In this document: positions 46,387-56,268 of the stretch, piece by piece
Layout: each line of letters begins with the position of its first letter
Position numbering within the stretch: the first letter of the stretch is position 1
NCBI RefSeq assembly: GCF_041260155.1
Contig: NC_091944.1
Coordinates: 14,981,772 to 15,045,771, forward strand
Reading direction: 5' to 3'
From: Ptychodera flava
Taxonomy: Eukaryota; Hemichordata; Enteropneusta; Ptychoderidae
DNA: 64,000 bases
The notes under the pieces: generated by a model
What the model was told of the DNA's origin: nothing
Database searches by the model: none
Seen by the model: the letters and a program-made list of their open reading frames with translations, nothing else
Made by a program: the position numbers and the translations under genes

Positions 46387-48762
46387 AAATAAGAAATTGC
46401 AATTCTGGCAAAGCAACTTAGACAAACTAAACAGTCTACATGCTAACAATTCACATGATATGTGGAAATTGATCAAGTACTTAAAAAATAATGATAAAGA
46501 TAATAATACTGGAGATTGTGTCTCAGCAGCAACATGGATGGAATTTTACAAAAATTCTTGCTCAATTGAAAATGACAGGTATAATGATTTCCAACAGCAA
46601 ATTATTGATAGTTTAACATCTGAAGAAACTAAGAATCAGGCTAATCAGCAGCTGGATAAGTCAATAACAACTAATGAAGTGTATCAGCAATTAGAAATTT
46701 AAAAAGTAAAAAAGCAGCAGGGATTGATGGGTTTTGTATAGAGTTGTTAAAACATGGTTCCTCCTTTCTCTGTAAACCCTTAGCTAAATTATTTAATGCA
46801 GTTCTAGACACATCCAACTTTCCAGACATCTGGAATACAAGCATTATGACACACTTATTTAAAAAAGGAGATAAATATGACCCAAAAAATTATAGGGGCA
46901 TTTCTGTTGGAAGTTGTGTAGGAAAAGTTTTCTCTTACATTCTAAATGAAAGGCTAAATAGTTTTTTAGATGACAATCATATTATACATAATAATCAAGC
47001 TGGATTTCGCAAAAACCATCGCACAATAGATCACATATTTACCCTGAAGACAATAATACATAAATATATTAACAATAAGCAGAACATTTATGTTTGTTTT
47101 GTTGACTTTGCTAAGGCTTTCGACTCAGTATGGAGAGTTGGTCTTTTTCATAAACTTCTCAAAAATAACATTAATGGCAAATTATACAGACTTATAAAAC
47201 ACATGTACACCAACACAAAAATACACATCAAAACAAATAATTTTATCTCGCCCAGCCTGAAAGTTGAAAAAGGAGTAAAACAGGGCTGTGTTTTAAGTCC
47301 TAGTCTGTTCAATTTATATGTCAATGACTTGAAAACAATCTAGACAAAGTAGATACTCAACCACCAGTGTTGAATAATACCCCAGTTAACTCATTATTAT
47401 ACGCTGATGACCTTGTCTTAATCTCTACTTCAAAAGAAGGTTTGCAGAGGGAGTTAAATACACTACACACATTTTGCTCCAATTGGAAACTTGATGTTAA
47501 TTTACAGAAAACCCAAGCAATTAATTTTAGTAAATCTCCTTTGATAGATAAACACTTATTTAACTATGGTAGTACATGCATCAAATCTGTTAAGAGCTAT
47601 ACATACTTAGGACTGACAATTAAATCAAATGGCAGTTTTAGTGACACAATTACAAATTTGGCTGATAAAGCAGCAAAATCTTTGTATAGTTTAAAAAGGG
47701 TTTTATTGCACAACAAAAAGATAAAATTTTCCCTACATCTATTCAATGTTTTCATTAAACCTGTTTTACTGTATGGCTCAGAGATTTGGGGACAAGATTT
47801 CATGGACTACAAGAAGTGGGATAAATCAGCAATTGAAAAAACTCACCTCAAATTTTGTAAGAACATTTTACAGTGTAATAGACAAGCTTGTAATGCCGCT
47901 GTGAGGGGTGAACTAGGACAATTCCCACTTCTACTTGAGATCAAACTTAATATTGTTAAACACTGGCTTCATATCGTACAACTGCCACATTATAATCTCG
48001 CTAAAGAAGCTTTTCTGGAGCAAATGGTAAACAACACTAACAATAGATCCTGGTTTAACTGTTTAAGTGCTTTAATTAAAGACAATGGAATGGACTTTCT
48101 CCTTGATAAAGCTCCATCACTTAAACACCACAAAGTTATAACTGGATTAATGAAAACAAATTTAACAAACAATTATGAGGTCTTTTGGAAAAAATTGATC
48201 ACTGATGAAAATAGTAAACTAAGAATGTATGCCAAAATAAAGCATAATTTTAGATTAGAACCCTACTTAACACAGTTACAAGGTGAGAAAAGAAAATTAC
48301 TCACCAAACTTCGCATTAGCAATCATGATCTAGCAATTGAAAAAGGAAGACACACTGTTCCAAAAACCCCAATTACTGAAAGATACTGCAATCAGTGTAA
48401 CACCAACAGTATTGAAGATGAAACACACTTTTTATTAGTCTGTCAGAAATACAAAGTCCAAAGAAAGAACTTTTTCAGTAAAATCAACTTCCCAAACGAC
48501 AATACTGAAAATCAGCTTATTTCTCTACTAACAAAACAAGAGTTCTCTTTTAATGAACAACTTGCAGATTATATTTTTACTTTATACAAACAAAGAAATA
48601 CCTAGTTATATTTATTATTAGCTACTATTATTATACTGTAATACTTTATCTTTATTGAAGAAAATTTTAACTTATTTTTGTATCACACTTTTATTGCCAC
48701 AAATGTGATGTAAATCCTATATTTACAAGCAAGCAATAAAATATTATTATTATTATTATTAT
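46387..48762 (+). mobile_element. 5'-truncated LINE with reverse transcriptase
   Basis: The reverse transcriptase reads FVDFAKAFDSVWRVGLFHKL, KQGCVLSPSLFNLYVNDL and YADDLVLIS, then a C-terminal knuckle CNQCN ... ETHFLLVC. The frames are 46397-46702, 46744-47343 and 47367-48605; two single shifts (near 46690 and 47335) separate them, so the copy is dead but young. There is no endonuclease domain. The 3' UTR ends caagcaataaaatattatt with an (ATT)n tail at 48742-48762. It lies inside the exon 1 fossil of SNRNP25. The clade is uncertain; the (TTA)n-type tail recalls I-like elements. Confidence 0.85.
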
Positions 48763-48900
48763 GTTAGATTAGGTTTCGGATTCAGTTTCGGATTAATACT
48801 GGTGTAACAATACAATTCCGCCCGACTTTGTTGAAACTTGAATTGTAGAAGCGAGACAAACTCTAACAAATAAATATTTGCAGGAAATTTTAAATTGTTG
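48763..48900 (-). pseudogene. SNRNP25 exon 1 fossil, unit 3
   Basis: Matches 16560-16680 (ttagattaggtttcgg, ggattcagtttcggatt). The start codon of the parent is not kept (gaagcgagacaaac in place of gaagcgaaatcatg). Confidence 0.7.
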
Positions 48901-49500
48901 TCACTAATTGTTTTATTAAATGTTTCATGTTCCATAAAATCACATTGAGAAAGAAATTCTTCAAAATTTTACCAAATACCATAAGCTGTATTTTTTATTC
49001 CATATCATTTATAAAGTGCATACACAAAAACTATCAATCTGATTAAAATCAGATGTAGAGTACGGCAACGTTTATACTTATGCGGTATTCTCTTGCTGTC
49101 ACCTCTGACAGCAAGAGAATACCGCATAAGTATAAACGTCGCCATACTCTACATCTGATTTTAATCAGATTGGGCACATTATGTGCTAAATTATTTGCGA
49201 CTGAACCATACTTAAAGGAACTACTTTTTGCATTGAATGCAATATTTTATAATTACATCTAGTTTTAACTATTCCTATATCATTACATACTTGAAGTTTT
49301 TCTATTAAAATTTTCAAAAAAAATTATTTTATTTAATATTTATACACTTGATAAAATAGTAGTTGTTGTTTTGCCAGTTAGAAGTAGAAAAGTGCTGTTA
49401 TGGACGAACTGCGGCTGAAATACGGGGAGATATAGGTCTGGAAAAAGTAGTCATTTAGCTTGATACAAAAGAAGGAAAAAATCAGTATAATAACACAATT
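48901..49500. other. Copy of the SNRNP25 upstream region, with hairpin
   Basis: Aligns with 16680-17440 in pieces (attccatatcatttat, aaagtgcata, ctgcggctgaaatacgg). It contains the hairpin at 49036-49171. No gene. Confidence 0.5.
49036..49171. repeat. 136-bp hairpin, 66-bp arms
   Basis: Arms 49036-49101 and 49106-49171, starting aatctgattaaaatcagatg, with two mismatches and loop cctc. Each arm itself begins with a small palindrome (ctgattaaaatcag). Absent from the matching place in unit 1, so it is an insertion or inverted duplication. Confidence 0.88.
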
Positions 49501-50265
49501 ATGTAAATGCGTTCAAGATGCATGCTTCACCTTCAAGTCTAAGTAAGGCTTGAAAACATGGTCTTAAAATTATCACCTTTGTACATCTCATACGAAACAC
49601 GTATTCAATCCATGAAGTTTCGTATTTAATTGTGAATACTATAAATCAGAACGAAATACATTATACAATACTACTCAATCAGTACACCCAACATTTCAAT
49701 CATTATCACTGACACATTAGAATTCATGATGAATGACAAGAACCTATAGCCTACATTCCCATAGCAATGTACATTAACAAATGCCTACATTGTATAACTG
49801 AGAGATCAATAACAAACAAACACAATGAACAAACAAATATTCTTTCCAGTTTGTCTTCTATTTATGTATTTACTTTTATTTATTTATTTATTTATTTATT
49901 GCTGGTTTTCTATTTTTTAGCTACTCATTGTACTGCTTCTTTGAAGTCTCTATGTATGACGATGTGTATCCTTCCTAAGGGAAAAGAGTGTCAATAAAGT
50001 ATGATATATGAGTTGCAGGATATGGTACTGATATTCCAAATTGGCGTATTTCATATAGGAAGTGATACAGTACAAAATATCTGATGTTGTTCCATTATTC
50101 TAATTTCCAATTCCTGCTGTTCCTGCCCCACTGGTGTTTCTGTCAATACATGTACTGTGTTTCTGACAAAGTAAGAAATATACTTCTGCCAGATTACCAT
50201 GACATATTTACATTCAAATATGATTTGTTCCAGGTTCTCATCTTGGTCACAAATTCCTAAGTCCA
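49500..50265 (-). mobile_element. LINE 3'-end remnant, unit 3, interrupted
   Basis: Minus strand has CDQDENLEQIIFECKYVMVI (about 50255-50196), matching units 1 and 2. The middle, about 49620-50010, is a separate insertion with (TTTA)n at 49877-49899 and an end like a LINE or SINE tail (gtcaataaagtatgatata). Confidence 0.6.
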
Positions 50266-50668
50266 TGGAACATATGATATGTGACCCATTGAAGAAGTAT
50301 TAGGCTTAAACATATGTGACCCATTGAAGAAGTATTAGGCTTCGGTGGACAAGCGCGCCCTCTCCTGATAGTTGGCTATTTTGCTTGAAATTCGGGCCGA
50401 AAGGATTCTGCATATAATATTAATGAATTACACATTGCTGCAAAACAAACGATACATATATTTAGAAAGTGCGTATTTAGCTATAGACAGTAGAGAATGA
50501 TTTAGCGTGTTTTCCATGAAGATATTTTTCTTGACTTCTCCTTCAGAATGGTCTGAATCATCTCTGGAATCCGAAGCCGAGTCTAACTTCACTGACATAC
50601 AGGTCGTGTCGCTTTAGAGTGGCGGGCCTGGCTTGTTCAATTCAATTTATCAAAGCTGCATTCAGTGT

Positions 50669-50831
50669 ATGATAGACGACGACAGTGCCACGACCGATTT
50701 TGAGATGACGGCTGCTATAATATTAAATGTAAGAGATGGCGTGCGAAGTATTTCGATTGATAATTGTGACGGCGGTTTGGGGAGAAGAAATGGACCTATA
50801 CGTCTCCCTCTAACAACATTTGACCGTCAAG
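50669..50831 (+). CDS. Gene 3 exon 1
   Basis: 54 codons plus one base, MIDDDSATTDFEMTAAIILN to TFDRQ plus g, donor gtaagc. Aligned start, frame and donor with genes 1 and 2. Confidence 0.75.
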
Positions 50832-53800
50832 GTAAGCAAATTGGTCCAACTTTGCTTGAATGCAGTACCTGATGCTTCGGTTTTGCCAGGGCACGGTCCC
50901 TCCTATCTGCAGTACAGTAGCTCGAGGTTTTACCTGGGTATTTGGGTCGGACGGCAAACTGAATTTGCCGTCCGACCCAAATACCCAGGCAAAGCCGCCG
51001 ACCCAAGCTACCGTACACCACAGTAGTACTGCAGCTAGGTCCGGTCCCTCCAAAAACGAGGGACCGTGGCCACGGGTTGTGACTATAGTGCACCCCAGGA
51101 AAAACCTGGCGCTACTGTACTGCAGCAAGGTCCATCCACGACGGAGGTTACACAGTGCCCTTGCAATATCGGTATTACCGTTTATTAAATAAACTTTGTT
51201 TTCATCAGGGGGTGACATTGTGTCCCTACCTGAGGTAATTCTTAACATCCCCCAAACCATTCTCTATCAGGTTGTGAGTATTGTTGATGACAGCTGTGGA
51301 GAACAAATGTGTCTTCTTTTTAACAATTCAACTCTAGTAGTCTGAAAAAGTTCTGACCACGGACTTCTGGTATCATCATCTGATACGATTCATTCAATCT
51401 TTAATTTCACATTTTACATTATAATTGTATAATTTAAATTTATCTCTGGCACATTTTCACTTTCAGAATGTTCAAAGTTTTTCAGAGAAGTTCGGCATTC
51501 AGGCCATGTTGATGAAGTTGGTATATCATTCAAACTATGTTTTCAGCAGTTCAGCCAGCTTCTCAAAGATGGTGCTCTCTCTGCATTTGGTAAGTTCGAA
51601 CTGTAACAAAGTCAAGGACAGTTTTGAGATGCTGATAGACTAGTACACCCATATCTGTTATTTTAGGGTTTAAAATGTAGGATTTAAATACATAGTAATG
51701 ACCATCCAGCATAACATACTGCTTTCAGTTTGTTCACAAATATAGTCTTAGTATCCTATTGGCATAACTGATGTGGTAATATTTTTTTGCCTTGTCATAT
51801 GAATCTTGTCTGAATCCTACCTTGATCTTCTAAAAGGAAAAATGAAAAATGAGTGCTGGTTACCGGACCAGTAGTACCCCATTTTCAATCCCTCTGACTG
51901 TAAGGTTTCTGTTTCGCTTTTTCAAAAATCACACATGATTTTGCAAAGTTTTGCTGGTTTTTGATGAGTCAAATCTAAATCAAAACGAAAAGTGAAAAAA
52001 ATGTTCCTGACTAAGCCTACCCTATTTTCTTAAGGCATGCTAACCCTTTGAACCCGGCTCGGGCAAAAATGTCCGCATGATGTCATAGGGTACCAGGGGG
52101 TCAGGGTGTAAAGGTTAAGTTGGGGTCCAATAGATCTTTGCTGTGCTTATCTAATTGGAAAAAGTTTTTTTCTCAGGTGTGTCAATAATCATTAACAGCC
52201 TTGCCCAGCGAGGATATGTTACTCTGGAGGAGGGCGAGACAAGTGAAGGGGGTTCAAACAAGGACATGGGAAAGCAACATGATAAGATAGGTTTTAAACC
52301 AAGGAAACAGAGGTCAGCTTGTGTCAGATCAAGACCTGCGATAGATGAGTGTGACATGGGGCGTGGACTGACGGACGTGGAGGAGAATCCAGAAGAACTG
52401 ACATGCAAAGTTCAAATGGCTGGTTTTGAGAAAGATCTGCGGAAAGAAGGTCACTTTGAAATTTGTGAACCAAATGCATGCAATGGGTGTAATGAAACAA
52501 CAACATGTGGCGATGGTCTTACAGAACACCTAGAGTTTAAGGAGCGCATTGGAGAGAGCAATGCCCATCGATCTCATGTTTTGATGTGCACAAGTGTGAA
52601 TCCATCAAATTGTAATGAGTTTAATAAATCCTCTACACAGAAAAGTGCTCTCAACTCCCATCACTCAGTCCCCATTGATACTCATATACATGGATGTGAA
52701 GAAAATGACCCATCTTCAAAAGCCAAAGAAAACCATTCACAGGAGGAAGCTCTCAAATGTAAAGAATGTGGCAAAGCTATGAAAGGAAAGGAACATCTTC
52801 GCAGCCACCTCTTAGTCCACTCAAATATCAGGGAACATGAATGTGGAGACTGTGGTAAGATGTTCAAACATAAAGCCAATCTCAGAAGACACAAACTTCT
52901 CCATTCAAACATTAAACCGTTCAAATGCAATGTGTGTGGTAAAGCCTTCACCCAGAAAACCCATCTTCAATCTCACAGTGTTGTCCATTCAGATAAAAGA
53001 GATCATGAGTGTAGAGAGTGTGGTCGAAAATTTAAAGCTGCCAGACATCTGAAACTGCATCTTCTGATACATTCAGAATCCAGGCCATATACCTGCAAGG
53101 AGTGTGGTAAAGCATTTACACAAAATAGTATTCTTAAGCAACACCTTTTAGTCCACTCCAGTGCCAGGCCATTTAAATGTAACGAGTGTGGTTTGGCATT
53201 TAAAGTCAAGGGAAATCTCAAAGACCACCTTACTCATCACTCAAATGATAAACCTTACAAGTGTAAAGCTTCTGGGAAAGCATTCCAGCGCAGACACAAG
53301 CTCTACGAACACAGGTTGGCGCATTCAGGTTTGAGGCAGTATGAGTGCATTGAGTGTGATAAGGCTTATAAAGAGAAGAGTAGTTTGGAGGCACACTTCC
53401 ATAGCTGCTCACACATAAAACAACTTGAACAAAAAGAGAGTGGGCAGCCCTCCACAGAGCAGAAAGTTTCAAAGGCAGACAGTTTGAGTCACTCAAAAGA
53501 GAAATGCCATTCATGTGATATATGTGGAAAGGACTTTAAGTTGAGGAGCAGGCTCCAAACTCACCTGTTAATCCATTCCCAGCTGGACAAGAATGAATGT
53601 GCGGAACATGGTGAACTCTTCACAGAACAAAATCATAGGAAAGTGCTGGCAAGCCATCAAAATGAAAGACAAGAGTGTGAGGTTTGTGGTGAAATGGTTA
53701 AAAATAAAGCCGGTCTCGAAAAACACCAACTTCTCCATTTAAACATTAAACCATTCAGATGTAATGTGTGTGGTAAAGCCTTCACCCGGAATTCCCATCT

Positions 53801-55766
53801 TCAATCTCACAGTATTGTCCATTCAGATAAAAGAGATCATGAGTGTAGAGAGTGTGGTAGAAAGTTTAAAGCTGCCAGGCATCTGAAACTGCACCTTCTG
53901 CTGCATTCAGAATCCAGGCCATATGCCTGCAAGGAGTGTGGTAAAGCATTTACACAAAAGAGTACTCTTAAGCAACACCTTTCAGTCCACTCAAATGTCA
54001 AGAAACATGAATGTGGAGACTGCGGTAAAGTATTCAAACGTAAATCAAATCTAGAAAAACACCAACTTATCCATTCAAACATTAAACCATTCTTATGCGA
54101 TGTGTGTGGTAGAGCCTTCACCCAGAAGGCAAATCTGCAAGCTCACAGTATTGTCCATTTAGATACAAGAGATCATGAGTGTAGAGAATGTGGTAGAAAG
54201 TTTAAAACTGCCAGACATCTGAAACTGCATCTTCTGATACATTCAGAATCCAGGCCATATGCCTGCAAGGAATGTGGTAAAGCATTTACACAAAAGGATA
54301 TTCTTAAACAACACCTTTCAGTCCACTCAAATGTCAGGAAACATGAATGTGGAGACTGCGGTAAGATGTTCAAACATAAAGCAAGTCTCGAAAAACACCA
54401 ACTTATCCATTCAAACAGTAACCCATTCATATGCAATGTGTGTGGTAAAGCCTTCACCCGGAATTCCCATCTTCAATCTCACAGTATTGTCCATTACGAT
54501 ACAAGAGATCATGAGTGCAGAGAGTGTGATAGAAAATTTAAAACTGCCAGGCATCTGAAACATCACCTTCTGATACATTCAGAATCCAGGCCATATACCT
54601 GCAAGGAGTGCGGTAAAGCATTTACACGAAAGAGTTTTCTGAGGCAACACCTTTCAGTCCACTCAAATGTCAAGAAACATGAATGTGGAGACTGCGGTAA
54701 GATGTTCAAACATAAAGCCAGTCTCAGAAAACACCAGTTTCTCCATTCAAATATTAAACCATTCAAATGCAATGTCTGTGGTAAAGCCTTCACCAAGAAA
54801 TCAAATCTTCAATCTCACAGTATTGTCCATTTAGATACAAGAGATCATGAGTGTAGAGAGTGTGGGAGAAAGTTTAAAACTGCCAGGCATCTGAAACAGC
54901 ACCTTCTGCTGCATTCAGAATCCAGGCCATATGCCTGCAAGGAATGTGGTAAAGCATTTACAAAAGATTTTCTGCTTAAGCAACACCTTTTAGTCCATTC
55001 AAATGTCAGGAAACATGAATGTGGAGACTGCGGTAAGATGTTCAAACATGAAACCAATCTCAGAAGACACCAGCTTCTCCATTCAAATATTAAACCATTC
55101 CTATGTGATGTGTGTGGTAAAGCCTTTACCCAGAAGTCCCATCTGCAATCTCACAGTGTTGTCCATTCAGATAAAAGAGATCATGAGTGTAGAGAGTGTG
55201 ATAGAAAATTTAAAACTGCCAGGCATCTGAAACTGCATTTTCTGCTGCATTCAGAATCTAGGCCATATGCCTGCAAGGAGTGTGGTAAAGCATTTACACA
55301 AAATAGTATTCTTAAGCAACACTTTTCAGTCCACTCAAATGTCAGGAAACATGAATGTGGAGACTGCGGTAAGATGTTCAAACATAAAAAAAGTCTCAAA
55401 AAACACCAACTTATCCATTCAAACGTTAACCCATTCATATGCAATGTGTGTGGTAAAGCCTTCAGTCGGAATTCCCATCTTCAATCTCACAGTATTGTCC
55501 ATTTAGATACAAGAGATCATGAGTGTAGAGAGTGTGGGAGAAAGTTTAAAGCTGCCAGACATCTGAAACATCATCTTCTGATACATTCAGAATCTAGGCC
55601 ATATACCTGCAAGAAATGTGGTAAAGCATTTACACAAAAGAATATTCTTAAACAACACCTTTTAGTCCACTCCAGTGTCAGGCCATTTAAATGTAACAAG
55701 TGTGGTTGGGCATTTAAGGCCAAGGGAACTCTGAAAATCCACCTTGCTCATCACACAAATGAGTAA
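50669..55766 (+). CDS. Poly-C2H2 zinc-finger protein, gene 3 of tandem cluster (34 fingers)
   Basis: Exons 50669-50831, 51467-51589 and 52177-55766 join in frame to 1291 residues. The N-terminal region (TDFEMTAAIILNVRDGVRS, CSKFFREVRHSGHVDEVG, FGVSIIINSLAQRGYVTLE) is shared with genes 1 and 2. The linker keeps the 55 residues lost by gene 2. The 34 fingers begin near residue 287. After finger 9 they are six consecutive copies (fingers 10-33) of a four-finger module of 112 residues, HECGDCGK / CNVCGK / HECRECGRK / CKECGK, followed by the terminal finger FKCNKCGWAFKAKG. Finger 7 has lost its second Cys (YKCKASGKAF), and only finger 8 has the HX5H end. TGEKP linkers are absent. This gene keeps the array end that is fossil in genes 1 and 2. 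Probable nuclear DNA-binding protein; the target is unknown. Confidence 0.88.
50870..51150 (+). repeat. Intron 1 repeat family, unit 3 copy, with hairpins
   Basis: Carries ttttgccagggcacggtccc, ctgcagtacagtagctcgag, cccaggaaaaacctgg and actgcagcaaggtccatc. It contains a perfect hairpin, 50933-50958 paired with 50964-50989 (26-bp arms, 5-base loop). A second, looser inverted pair brackets it (gcagtacagtag, ctactgtactgc). The same family sits in intron 1 of genes 1 and 2. Confidence 0.7.
51467..51589 (+). CDS. Gene 3 exon 2
   Basis: 123 nt, acceptor tttcag, donor gtaagt. Reads CSKFFREVRHSGHVDEVG to LKDGALSAF plus g. Confidence 0.82.
52040..52118. mobile_element. TTAA-type mini-element, 79 bp
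   Basis: Ends taaccctttgaaccc and gggtgtaaaggttaa are inverted, as in the copy at 60310-60389, which shares over 80 per cent of its bases. TTAA ends and a CCCTTTG-like terminus fit a piggyBac-type MITE. It lies 58 bases before the acceptor of gene 3 exon 3. Confidence 0.55.
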
Positions 55767-56268
55767 CCTTTTAGCTTCACTGTCAGCGACGTGAATCTTA
55801 TGTAATTGGTTGATGTGTGGCGGCATCAGTCAACTTATTTCATTCCAGGCTTCTTTAAAACGGCCAGTCTGATTCCTTGAAAATTTAGAGTTCAGGTCAC
55901 CACGGATGACTTTCATCAGATTTGTTCAAATTTGGATGAAATATGCAAATTTGTTTGTTTTAGGCTAATTTTGCTATTTTGGGGCAAAATTCTTCTTTTC
56001 CTTAATGGCTGGTCCAACAGCTTATTATTTAGTATATACCAGTAGGTTTGTAGGGATGTCCTTATGATAAATTTATACAAATTGTGATGAAATATGCAAA
56101 TTTCTTCTTGTAAAGCAATTTTTTTCGTTGTTGTTAAAATTCTTAAAAAATCTTGAAAGCTGCTTATCAATGAGCTGTGATATTTGATATATAGGTCCCT
56201 AAGGATGACTTTTTCAGATTCGTTCAAATTGTGCAGAAATATGCAATCTTGTATTTTTAAGGCATTTT
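55767..56268 (+). repeat. Gene 3 3' end and degenerate satellite
   Basis: From about 55890 the sequence turns into loose repeats with ttgatatataggtccct, gatgaaatatgcaaattt and cagattcgttcaaatt, related to 58700-59240 and 61040-61560. No gene. Confidence 0.5.

Noticed and set aside
46387-48762. LTR retroelement
   Set aside because: There are no long terminal repeats, protease or integrase; RT motifs, the Zn knuckle and the (ATT)n tail are of a LINE.
53680-55766. Regular 84-bp and 336-bp repeats that could look like a CRISPR-style or satellite array
   Set aside because: The period is that of 28-residue zinc fingers and the frame is open throughout, so it is coding.
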